A model generated the notes under the pieces. That model was given only the letters and a program-made list of their open reading frames with translations. It had not been told where the DNA came from and ran no database searches. From Phaeotremella fagi (taxonomy: Eukaryota; Basidiomycota; Tremellomycetes; Tremellales; Phaeotremellaceae), in NCBI GenBank assembly GCA_001599715.1, contig BCHU01000020.1, forward strand, positions 1-64,000: a stretch of DNA of 64,000 nucleotides, read 5' to 3'. Both the position numbers and the translations under genes were made by a program. Positions 32,901 through 43,462 of the stretch are shown one piece after another (position 1 is the stretch's first letter; each line of letters begins with the position of its first letter).

Positions 32901-35292
32901 TGATACCCTTTTCACCGATCTCAGTCAAATCACCGTCGGGAAGCATTTCGTAGTCGGCTGATGTCAGCTCCCGTCTCTGACCACCCTTACCTGTTAAGCA
33001 AGCTTGGTCGATGACATCCCAGTACTTTTTCTCATCAAACGGTTGGCCAAAGAGAACGTTGTCACGGACAGTTGCGTTTTGGATCCATGCTCCTTGAGGG
33101 CAATAGGCAACTTTTCCACAGAAGCTGACGTCACCATCGACCCTCTTCATCTCCCCAATGAGACCTTGGAGTAGACTCGATTCTATTGTTAGTAATGAAC
33201 AGCGTCGTGACTCACTTCCACTACCGACGGGACCACAAATGGCAACCAACGAACCTCGGGGGATTGACATGTTTAAGTGAGTGATTTTGAATGGTTCAGT
33301 GAGGTCACTGGAGGATTCAGAGTGTTTATCTTTCGTGTCTTTGGCTTCTTCGACTTCTGGTTTGGTGACCCATTCGAAGGAAGCACTCTGGACGGAAACG
33401 GCGAGTTCTTGATCGGGTTGGATGTTTAGAGAAGTGTCCATGGTTTCCGCTTCGTAGAACTGGCGTTAGTGGTGTTTTAAACAGTCCTACCTTTGTCAAC
33501 CGTTCACAAGCGTTCCAAGCGTCAGTAGCGGCAGAGAACGCGGTGGGCACTGGCGTCAGTTTGGCCTTGTTACTACTCACAAAGCATCAAAGGCTGTCTC
33601 AACAGTTGAAACAGAGACAAGGCCGTGAAAATCTCTGCTGATTGTAAAGCGTGGCCACTGAGGTTAGCGTTGTCAACTCAAGTCTCACCTTCCGACGTAG
33701 CAACAGAACGCGATGACAGCAGACAGAACTGGGAGTGAAAACGCCGCCGCTGTGTTCAAAGCTCTGATCATGAGTAGCGTACGAATTCCCTTGAGTTCGT
33801 TGGCTCGTAGTTGATCTATTTTATCCGCGTACGCTTTTTCGAATGTAAAGTATTTTCTATCGTCAGCCAAGTCGACATGCACACTTACACCACCCTCATT
33901 GCTCCCAGCAACTCTTGCAGGAGTTTACTTCTAGAATCGGTAAAGTCCATCGACTTCAGTCGAACACGCAGCAGCGCTTGCATGGTCCATGCTTGGGTGG
34001 GGATGATAATGGCGAAAAAGGCGATACCAGCCAGAGCACTGGGCCCAATTTGAAGACAGAGAAGTATGGTACATAATCCAATTTGAAAGGGGGACGCCGG
34101 GATTGACCTGGTGTGAGCTTTGATTGAGATCGACTTACGGGAACCAAGTGGCACAATATTCAACTCGCGAAATATCACTGGGGTCAGTGGTGTCGTATAG
34201 AGACTTACGTCGACAGGTAATTCATCAATTTTCCATTCGAAAAGACGGCTCTAGATTCATTGGATAAAACAACGGCTCGTTTGAAAACGGAGCAAGAGAG
34301 AGCGGAGCGCATCTGGCAATTAGTGTTGTCGATTCCCACGACCTACCAGCAACCCTGTGGTCATACCACGCCACCAGACTTGATGTTGGGTCACGGACCA
34401 GCACATTGTGAGGATATCTGGGGTCAGCTGGTTCTATTCACCACCTACACATCCCTAGGGCCATCCCTACACCTTTGCCGTTGCCAGGCCCTGGCGATCC
34501 GTTAGCCACGGCAGCAGCCTTGTCTTCGGCGTAGTAGATAATCGCCTTGGCGAGCACGGGGGTCTGGGGTTAGTGCTGCAGTGATTCAACCCACCATTAA
34601 CTGACAAGTGTCTCCTATGATCTTAAAAGGCACAGCAGGAAAGTAAAAAGCTCTGAACTGCTCCACAATTGCGAGGTACAGCTTGGCGTGTTTACGTCCC
34701 GAAACTGTTCTCCACTCCAGTTCATGTTGTTTTCTGGCCTCTGATGATAGGAAGGACCATCTGATTCGAAGCTTGAGTGGTACTGAGATGGTACCGTCGG
34801 CTAGGGCCGTGTTGTACGCCTTTGCCTTTGCCACTCTTCTATTCCAAGATTCGTCTAATTTCATCGACAAAAGGGAGGATTCACGCGAGGCTGGGGTTAG
34901 AGATGTCAAAAAATCCACCTACGATCCACCTTTCTCAAATCTGTCCCCTGAAGAGGCCTCTGATAACCAATTTTCATGATGTCGAAACACCAACCGTACG
35001 TCAAGTACGTCCAGATGTTACAATAAGCCAACTGCAGCAGGGGCGAATCTTCATAAGTGGCTGGGGGTGCTGGCGCAGGTTTTCTAAAACGCCATAGTTG
35101 ATACCTACTGTTAGATCAATCGCATTCACCAACCCACCAATGTTCTCTCAACCTTTCGTCCCCTTTGAAAACATCTGTCCTCTCGATTTTTTGTTTACTT
35201 GGAAGTTCCGTTATAAATTCTTTACCTTCTTTGATATCATCTTCCGCTGTCACAGTGCGAACGGTTTCGCTAGACTTTGACATGTCTGCCAT
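29997..35292 (-). CDS. ABC transporter, ABCC/YOR1-like full-size exporter
   Basis: A large gene broken into many small exons on the minus strand. Start MADMSKSSE at 35292 (second Met at 35283); stop TAG at 29997-29999. Layout TMD1-NBD1-TMD2-NBD2. NBD1 shows Walker A GPVGSGKSS (split by an intron), Q-loop PQGAWIQN, signature LSGGQKQR and Walker [18 protein letters not shown] linker rich in Glu then Lys follows. NBD2 shows [21 protein letters not shown], a divergent signature LSVGQRSL, Walker [13 protein letters not shown], then [16 protein letters not shown]. The asymmetric signatures and missing TMD0 fit yeast Yor1-type organic-anion/drug exporters at the plasma membrane. All the tested splice joins restored conserved motifs, so the gene looks intact. 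Confidence 0.88.
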
Positions 35293-35536
35293 CGTTATAA
35301 CAATGGTCGATGTCTAAAAACCCAATTTGATCGTGTTTAAGCGTTTGGGGATCGAGGGGAAGAGTGGAAAACCACTGAAATTCAAGTGTTTTTGTTCGCT
35401 GTCGGTCATATCCGGTGGAGGGCAGCGTTTGGAAATAATTTGCTTCCGTGCATGCACGGCCGAGTTTGATATTGAGGCTCAGTTCGCTGCAACTGGAGAA
35501 GACTATATCACAAACAGAACATGCATCCTATCTACC

Positions 35537-36661
35537 CTACGGAAGACCAACTCTCCAATCCGCACCTTCACCGTTCAAACCGTACCTCGTAGAACTCATA
35601 TCCTTCACAGTTGTTCTTCTCATGTCACGTTTGAATTTACCTTCATAAGACCCGCCGGTGGCACGGTGCTGAAAGTGAGTGAATGCAACAAAGTCAACTT
35701 ACCATTACGCATGTGCTACATGGTCAGTGCTGATCGTCTCATGACTCACTTGTCCCAGATTATCATATCCCCTGGCTGTTCCCACTCAATCGTGTGACGA
35801 TACTTTGCTTTGTAAACGTGGTCCATCAACTCTTTGATCAAAGCAGCTGATTCGTCTTCCGGCATGTCATCGATATGATGAACATACGATGCGATGTAGA
35901 GGTTCTACGGTTAGCGCTGTTAAAACACGCCTTACCATTCTACCACTTGATTCATGTTTCTGAACTAGATAATGTTTACTCATTGGAAGTTTGGTGACAT
36001 CCAGGTCTTTGAAATGTTCAGGCATGGCCGTTTTTCTCGAATGGAACAATGAATGGTTGCCTACTAATCCCACTAGTCGAGCTTTCATTTCATCCGATAA
36101 ATCGTCGTAAGCTGCTCTGGAATCGCTGAATTCTGTAGCACCTCCTGAACCTTTGGGAGGGAGGATATGAGCTAGGAGTAAAGAGTGGCCAGCGCGGCGA
36201 GCGTTGAAAGAGGAATCGACGTGGAACAGTTCATTTGCCTGGAGTTAGGATACGTATAGGGGTACACCCACTTTGTTACCAATAACTTGTGCATCTGTCA
36301 TCGGTGCGACGTCATTGGTTTGACTATCGTCAGCAGGATCTAGATTCGACCTACGGATTGATATTCCCCGCATCAAACAACTCTTTAAATGGCAGTCGAT
36401 GAATCCTTCCAGCTTTTTGATACGGCTCAACGTCGTCGAGATCCCCAAAGTACCTCGAGAATTCTACATGAGCAGCGTCCGTAAGACCAGTGTTTCGAAA
36501 AACGACAACGCCATACTGATATCAGCTTTGCTCCCTGACTGGCCCACCTTGTCGACTATAGCTCTGATCTCTTTGTACTCGTCTGGAGTGATAGGTTTGG
36601 TGAAATCGACTCCAGAAATTTCAGCGGCGAATGTTGGTCCCAGTTGTTTAGCTTCAATCAT
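35537..36661 (-). CDS. TauD/TfdA-family Fe(II)/2-oxoglutarate dioxygenase
   Basis: Minus-strand, multi-exon gene from ATG 36661 to TAG 35537-35539. The N-terminus has AEISGVDFTKPITPDEYKEI, typical of TauD proteins. The iron ligands are visible as LFHVDSSF (H-x-D) around 36215 and as the distal His in NTCVMHRATGGSY, which appears only after removing two introns near 35700-35750 and which also supplies the 2-oxoglutarate-binding Arg. Fungal relatives are annotated as taurine or 2,4-D type dioxygenases, oxidising sulfonates or other small acids with O2, 2-oxoglutarate and Fe(II). The substrate here is unknown. It lies directly upstream of the ABC exporter and downstream of a sugar transporter, all on one strand. 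Confidence 0.87.
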
Positions 36662-37228
36662 GTCGTTGTTGTGATTGTGAGGAGAATGGTGTTGTTCAAG
36701 TGTATATCAGAGATGCACGGCCCATCCGTTCTCCTTATGACGGCCATTCCGCTCAAGTGGCCACATGACCAAGAAGATTAGAATTTAGCAGCACAGGTTA
36801 ATTGGAGGTGGCGGATAGGTTTTGTTCAGCTTCTAGGTTAAACTTTGCGCAGAGTTCTTTGGGATGCTATGATTGATTGGAAAGATGCAATAGAAAGCCA
36901 ATCTGAGATGGTGAATCTGAACACTATTTGATCCCCTCACCTTTTACGCGTTGTTGCATCATTATCAAACTCTTATGCTAAGAATCAGAATGTGTGTTAT
37001 AGCAATATATGCATTTCTAGATAGAGTGAATGTTGACGTATCGACTCATACATGATAAAACTGATACGAAAGCGCTGCGCCTAATATTGTGCACAGTCGC
37101 TGGCTTCGAACGCTAACGGCGGATCTTGACAATGAACTCCAATCAACGTTTCATACATCAAATCCTCCTACAGAAATTTACGACATCATTGAGCTAAACC
37201 ACACATACACACAGAACTTCAACATAGT
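36662..37228. other. Intergenic region (dioxygenase promoter)
   Basis: About 570 bases between the dioxygenase start and the sugar-transporter stop. No coding frame or repeat recognised. Confidence 0.4.
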
Positions 37229-39399
37229 TTACACCTTGTGAGGGTTGAGACTCTCCACATGCTCGGTTACACCCTTTTCATCACCGATTTGTTGATTCTG
37301 AACTGCGTTTTCGAGAGATTCTGTAGCACGGGCACGTCCTTCCTTGGTGCCGTAATCAAACACCAACGAGACTTCTTCGATTGTCATACCCTTGGTCTCT
37401 GGGTAGTAGAAGTAGATCAACAAGACGTATCCGATATCGATCGCGATGTAAACGGCGTAGCTAAGGTGGGCGTTAACATTGTATGACAAAAATCAACTAT
37501 AAAACTTACTATTTCCATGTGATCGCTGCGAGTGCGATCGGATTAACAAACTGGTTAAAGGCGTTCCTAATTGTCAGCTGGAAGCCAGAACTAAACTTAC
37601 GCTGCGTTCTGGACACAAATATAGATCGCCAAACCCTTGGTTCTTAAGTTGTACGGCATGATTTCAGTGACGTAACTGTAATTGAGCTTTTTGTCAGTTT
37701 TATAAGACTCCAAACCTACTGGAGTCCACGCGATATCATAGAACCCGTAGAAGAAGAACAAGAACGGGACGGTCGCAACACCCATACTGGAATTACCAGT
37801 CATGGCGAATCCAGCAGAAAGTCCCATTACAAAGACGTAAGAGAAGATCATGCCAATGGTCGAAGTCAGGAAAAGTGGTCGACGGCCAAAACGTTCCACG
37901 TTGAGACCAGCGATCTCAGCCAAGACAAGATTCCACAGAGCTGTTGTTAGTAGCGTTCAGCGTGGAGATTTACCTAGTCCCAAGTTGATTCCAGTGATTT
38001 GGATGGGTTGAGTCACCCCAACACTTTTGAGAACGGGTGAGAGATAGCTGCGGGCTGTTAGTTGGGTTACAATGTGGAGCACTCACTACTATCAAAATGT
38101 CAGCTTCGCTGGGGGTTAGAATTTGGCGAGAACTTACGGAAACAATACCTAAAAGGGGAGCCCAACGATGTTAGATGTGCTACAAAACTTAGGGGTTAGG
38201 GCTCACCGTTTCCGACCCAATTGATCCCTACAGTGATGGATAACGATACCCAGAGTCGTTTACGGTTGCCAGGAGTACGGAAAAAGTCGAGCTGGAGTCA
38301 GTGGAGCCTTAATTTTACTCACATATGACGATTTTTTCGCCAATTCCTCCTGTTCCAAGGCCACCTGGATCTCCTTAAGCTCCCACATGACTAGCGCGTC
38401 ATTGGCATCACCGTTTGCATGATATTTTGCCATGATAGCGGTCGCTTCTTCAACTTTTCCCTTTTTGACCAAAAATCTAGGTGATTCTGGGACCCGTATG
38501 AGGATCGCCGTTACAACAATCGGTCCAACGATTTGGAAGATACAGGGGAGTCTCCATCCCCACTCTCCAGGGATGTAAAGGCCGATGACTGATGTCAGTC
38601 AAGTCTTGGAAGTCACTTACTGCACATCAAGGCACTGGTAAAGGATCCGGTGTAGTAAAAGCCTTAAATATTAGATAATCCTGAATTTGATACCCACCGT
38701 AATACGCAGTCGACAATGGTGACCTCAAACGTGGATGAGCAAACTCTTGAAGCAACGCTGGAGCAGCGACTTTGGTCATTGAACCACCAGCACCGACGAG
38801 AACACGAGCTATAACGGTATAAGCTACATAGTCGACATTGACCTACCTCCCATGAACTGCCCAGCGTTCTGAGCAAGACCGTTCCATATGCCACCAATGA
38901 TGATCAAAGCAGATCCTACATAGATACACCAACGTCTTCCGAGCCAGGAACAGATCCAGTCAGCTGGGAAACCAAAAACGATTCCTGGGATGAAGATACA
39001 CGCTGCAATCAAGCCTAAGTAGTTTCCAGAGGGAGAACCAAAGTAACTACTGTTAGTTTTGTAAACCCGCTGTCTTACCTGTTCCATTGTGGGATGGCTT
39101 GAAGACCGGTGAGAAGGGATTGATCGTCTGGTTGTTAGAAACAGATTTGTGGCGTAAACTTACATCCCTAGATAGGTCAGTAAACTTGAAATCCATCACA
39201 CTTACTAGATAGAAGGGACAAAGCATACAGCCAAGACAATAAAATACGTTCATACGCAAACCAGGATCATTCCACCATTGTGGAGCTGTGTTGTCTAAAG
39301 TTCATCAAGATCAGCAACGATTCAACAAAATAAGTTAGACCGCCACTCCACCGACTCACTGGGAATGTGAGAGAAACTGCTCTTTGCTGTGTAGCCCAT
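37229..39399 (-). CDS. MFS sugar transporter (sugar-porter family, lactose-permease-like)
   Basis: Minus-strand gene with many introns, ATG 39399 to TAA 37229-37231. Spliced N-terminus: NTAPQWWNDPGLRMNVFYCLG, then GYDQSLLTGLQAIPQWN, followed by FGFPADWICSWLGRRW, the R-[VP]-E-S-P-R motif (RVPESPRFLVKKGK), NVERFGRRPLFL, YVTEIMPYNLRTKG and PETKGMTIEEVSLVF. These are the sugar-porter signatures. It is a 12-helix plasma-membrane symporter for a hexose or disaccharide; specificity is not readable. The GY of GYDQS requires a 4-nt microexon (39164-39167) between two introns. The cytosolic tail is Glu/Asn-rich. Loops match lactose permease-like fungal transporters more than HXT hexose carriers. Confidence 0.88.
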
Positions 39400-39829
39400 T
39401 GTTGTGATTTAATCAGCGACGTGAGGCATCGAAACATCATAGAACCAGTATATATAGCTCTTGACGGGATCACACGGATGACCCGTAGACATTGATTCAT
39501 ATGATCTGGTGACATTCCGTTGTAGTGTGACATCTTAAAAAGACCATGAGTAGGCGTCATGTGGCAGTCAAAGACAAGGGCCGGACTGGCCGAAGATAGT
39601 TATGATAGGCAATTTTTGTTCATGCTTAACGGATACTGTGGATGATGGCACAGATAGAGACGGATTCTATGGAAGGGATTCCTTGAAGGGGATATCCATT
39701 CATACTGTAAACATAATAGTATATAATCTGAAACCTCGAACCACAATCCTAGCGAGAAACCTCATCTCAATACATCAAAATCCACCATTGGGCAAGTACT
39801 AAGCACCAATTCATTCCCAACCATCAACG
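39400..39829. other. Intergenic region
   Basis: About 430 bases between the sugar transporter start and the beta-propeller gene stop. No gene recognised. Confidence 0.35.
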
Positions 39830-41332
39830 CTACCCCGACTCGTGCTTTAAGATCCAAATAGTACCTGTTCCGTTTCCACGGTAGAGAACCAAATGATCTT
39901 CCAGACCACTGTGGTCGTAATCAAACGCGTAAACGTTATCAGCAGGATGTTTCAAATCGTAACCTCCAACACCTTTCCCAGGATCACCTTCAGCGAAAAC
40001 CCTTTGGAAACCTGAACCAGTATGCTTCAAAACCCAGAATGTACCAGTACCTGGTCGATAGAGAGCGACGTGGTCTTTCTTTCCGGAATGATCCCAGTCA
40101 AAGGCGAAAGCGACGTCTGCGGGACTTCTCAGGTCGTAACGATCGATACCTGGACCAGGGTCACCGACTGCGATGACTGGGGTGAAACTTCCGTTGATGT
40201 TTTTCAAACACCAGAAAGTACCAGTTCCAGGACGATAAAGAGCAACGTGATCAAGTTTACCACTGGAATCCCAGTCGAAAGCGAAAGCGCGATCTCTGGT
40301 GCTTTTCAGATCATACCCACCGATACCTGTACCTGGATCTCCTTGGGCGTAACCAGGTGTGAAGGTTCCTTTGTTATTCTTCAATATCCAAAATGTGCCA
40401 GTTCCAGGTCGATAGATACACAGGTGGTCTTGTTTACCAGAGCTGTCATAGTCGAAAGCAAAGATTCGATCAGCACGACTTTTAAGATCGTAGCCACCGA
40501 TACCAACACCTGGATCACCTTGAGCGTAAACTGGAGTAAAGGTTCCTTGATTATTCTTCAAGATCCAAATGGTTCCAGACCCTGGGCGATAGAGACAGAA
40601 ATGATCTTGTTTGCCAGAACTATCGTAGTCGAAAGCGAAAGCTCGATCCGCAGGGCTTTTCAGATCGTAACCACCAATACCACTACGTGGATCACCTTGG
40701 GAATATACTGGAGTGAATGAACCGTTTTGATTGCATAGGATGAAGCACGCCCCACAACCTGGACGATACAAAACCAAATGGTCCATCTTCCCACTACTTG
40801 TGTAATCAAAAGCAAACGACATATCAGCCGATGATCGAAGGTCGAATCCGCCAATACCGTTTCCAGGGTCGCCTTGGACGTAAACTGGAGTGAATTCAGT
40901 TGTTCTTGGGGGTTTTGGAATATACTCTTTCGGTAAAGGTTTAGTGACACGAAAACCGATATACGATTGGTGGCTATGTGGAAGAGGTGTTGAAACCAAG
41001 CAGGTATTTAATCTACGACGATAAGTCACGATTCCAGCTTTGACACCAAGACCATGGAAATCTCTTTCACCAGATTGACGGGTTTTCAATAAATCTTGGA
41101 CATAATCCGAAGCTTGTTTGATGATAGAGCCAGAGACGTCACCTAAGATTTGACCAAACTCTTTCAATTGAGCTTCGATCTGTTGTTCGACCTGTTGACT
41201 GACGGTTACGGTAGGTGTTGAAAAGAAATGGGTGACTACGTCCCATACACTGCTAGGATCTCCCCAGATGATAGTCCACCCACCAGCTGTAATGGCTTCC
41301 TGGATTTCGTTTCTATCAGTTTCCTCAATCAT
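39830..41332 (-). CDS. Six-repeat VCBS/FG-GAP-like beta-propeller protein
   Basis: Intronless, 500 aa from ATG 41332; an upstream ATG (41431) would add a 33-residue leader that is hydrophobic in its middle but not a convincing signal peptide. Residues about 1-160 form a helical N-terminal domain. The rest is six repeats of about 55 residues, each with FTPVYAQGDPG, GIGGYDLKSPAD, FAFDYDSSGKQDH and LYRPGTGTIWILKN. The D-x-D-x-SG-x-x-D loop in each repeat looks like the Ca2+-binding loop of FG-GAP/VCBS blades, suggesting a closed six-bladed propeller. Similar repeats occur in bacterial secreted proteins and some fungal lectin-like proteins. A carbohydrate- or surface-binding role is likely but unproven. 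The lack of introns is unusual beside its neighbours and may hint at transfer. Confidence 0.75.
   Translation of the reverse strand: MIEETDRNEIQEAITAGGWTIIWGDPSSVWDVVTHFFSTPTVTVSQQVEQQIEAQLKEFGQILGDVSGSIIKQASDYVQDLLKTRQSGERDFHGLGVKAGIVTYRRRLNTCLVSTPLPHSHQSYIGFRVTKPLPKEYIPKPPRTTEFTPVYVQGDPGNGIGGFDLRSSADMSFAFDYTSSGKMDHLVLYRPGCGACFILCNQNGSFTPVYSQGDPRSGIGGYDLKSPADRAFAFDYDSSGKQDHFCLYRPGSGTIWILKNNQGTFTPVYAQGDPGVGIGGYDLKSRADRIFAFDYDSSGKQDHLCIYRPGTGTFWILKNNKGTFTPGYAQGDPGTGIGGYDLKSTRDRAFAFDWDSSGKLDHVALYRPGTGTFWCLKNINGSFTPVIAVGDPGPGIDRYDLRSPADVAFAFDWDHSGKKDHVALYRPGTGTFWVLKHTGSGFQRVFAEGDPGKGVGGYDLKHPADNVYAFDYDHSGLEDHLVLYRGNGTGTIWILKHESG
39840..40905 (-). repeat. Six tandem coding repeats of about 170 bp
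   Basis: The DNA encoding the six propeller blades is repetitive at nucleotide level, with the middle copies nearly identical over long stretches (for example the codons for FAFDYDSSGKQDH). It is a possible site for unequal exchange and copy-number variation. Confidence 0.7.
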
Positions 41333-41860
41333 GTTGATGGGGAGAAAGAAGAAAGTGAGAAGAAGGATTAGTTGATTGCTATAACATAGCTTTGATGTAA
41401 AGAGGGTGCAGTTATAAGGCCACGCTGGCATTAGTAAATTCTCGAGGTACCTCGTTAATTCTAACTGCCACTGTTGTTTCGAGGGTCAGCCGTGAGCCTA
41501 ACAATGCGTACTGCCAAGTATGTCAGCCTCATTCGCCTTTTAAAATCGCTAATGCCGCAATTCTCCGTAGTGAGAACTTGGCAGATTGTCTTTCCAGAGA
41601 CAGATAACCACGTGGTAATACTTCCGCCCGTTTATACACGTCAACCTCGAATCGACATCCAGTCACCTACTCCTCTACTCATCCACTGTATGGTCACTGT
41701 ATCTATCACTGAAAATGTTCTTTCTTACTTTCATTTTCTATCTCACTTATTGTGATTATACCATCTTCTCTCAATCGATATCACTATCCTCAGAACATCT
41801 GGAGTGAGTGGTTCAATTGGTAAAAAAGTTCTGACTAACTGATTTGTTTTTGTAGCCGTT

Positions 41861-43462
41861 ATGCCTAAACGTTCCTCTACCGGTCAGTCACAATAATTCC
41901 CTGGTAGCGTAGACCTACACGCTGATCAGCCTCTCTCAGATGACAATCTTGATGCTGAGCTTCCGAAGAACCGACGATCTGAAGAGGATGATTCAGACAT
42001 TGAATCCAACGGCAAGCTTCAAGATGATGTATATTGGTCTTATCAAGCTTGCTCCAAAGAAGCCAAAGATCTTGTGAGTGTGTGTTCAAGAAAATACTTG
42101 ATCACTTGGTATGATGTTTTAGTCTAACCCTTACCTTCGACTATAGGCACATCAAGTGTTTCCAAAATTCATACGCCTCCTTTCCGAGTCACCAGGGTTC
42201 GATACTTATTTTAGGTCAGTCTTGGTTCGCTAAAAGCTCAGACTCTAATCATCATACTTCGATGTAGACTTGAAGATGATATATATGTACGACGCAAACA
42301 AGAATCTGTATCATGCCGCGTATCGAAAATATTTACTTCGACATTTGAAGGTATCGAAGGGGACGACGATGTTCAATCTCTTCAAATGGTTCTAGCGATT
42401 CTTTTTTACACCACTCCCAAACTAGCTCAAGCTTTGGAAAGGTAAGTCAATATGTTTTCCAACGTTTCACATAACGTGTTGCTCAGTGTTAACTTATTCC
42501 TTTAGCCAGGTATCGGGAAAACCCCTTGATATTAGCGTTCTTGACGGTATGAGACTGCCTTCGGCCAAACAAGCCATCAATAAGAAGGGAGTCTATATCA
42601 TCATCTTTCCTGATGTGAGTATCCTCGACCTGAGAACTTACGTCTGACAATGTTATTAGGGTACTTTCATCATAGATATCAGTGGGACATGTATTTCATG
42701 GCGTATGCAGAGATATTTGGAAAACCAGAATCTGAGTAAATCGGTGGAAGAAGCTTATGGTTAGTCATCATCCTCTGAAGTCAGCTGACATCGTTGCAGT
42801 TCTCTGTGGAAGCTCTTGGAAGAATGTCAAGATGCTAGTCCTCTCTGACATTTCCAAGATATTATACGATATCTCCAGAGAGGGTATGATCTCTTTATCG
42901 TATGCTTTACAAACGGTCTTGATCGTTCTCTTTGGTGGTGAACGTCATGGAAAAGGTTTGAATCGCAGGATCGCCGATCCAAGAGAATATATATTCAACC
43001 ACGACTCTTCGTTGTATCCTTTGTTATGGCTTCGGGTCCACGAAGTAGCAAAAGCAGGTGTCACGATCAAGTACGGGAATACCGATAAAGGTAAGTAAAG
43101 TTACAGATGCTTTGAAACTAATCTGTTTCTTCAGATCTCGAGTTCTGGTCCAAACATTTTCCTGGTTGGACTAATATTTGGAATGTCCAAAGACTTATTA
43201 GAACAATCCAACAAATGGCTTACCACTCGGTTCAACATCCAACCGAAGAGATTCCTCCTTTACCTGAAGGTGCTTTGACGTCTGTTCCCACTCGTTCTCT
43301 CACTGTATCCGAATCATTGAAATCGTATTTAGAAGTCGTAAAACATCGTTCAAAATGTAAGTCTAGACTGAAGGTATGTTTACTAATAACAAAGGTCATA
43401 AACGTATCACCAAACGTCCTCGATTGCGGGTCATGATGTTTTCATGTAATAAGAATAGATAG
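41861..43462 (+). CDS. Unknown protein with weak GIY-YIG-like segment
   Basis: Plus-strand gene of about eight exons. ATG 41861; the first intron joins MPKRSST to DDNLDAELPKNRR; the last exon ends in a basic segment (HKRITKRPRLRV) with TAG at 43460-43462. A putative 5' UTR intron ends at about 41855. The central region reads KKGVYIIIFPDGTFIIDISG followed by SWRMQRYL, and later GMISLSYALQTVLIVLFGG and GKGLNRRI. The spacing of Gly-Val-Tyr-Ile, a second strand ending in Ile-Ser-Gly, and a basic Arg-Met-x-x-Tyr-Leu helix recalls a GIY-YIG nuclease fold, but the canonical YIG is replaced. I give this as a faint resemblance only. A KR-rich tail would suit nuclear location. Confidence 0.55.

Noticed and set aside
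40022..40720. 232-aa plus-strand frame opposite the beta-propeller gene
   Set aside because: A shadow of the repetitive propeller coding sequence; the repeats make long antisense frames by chance.
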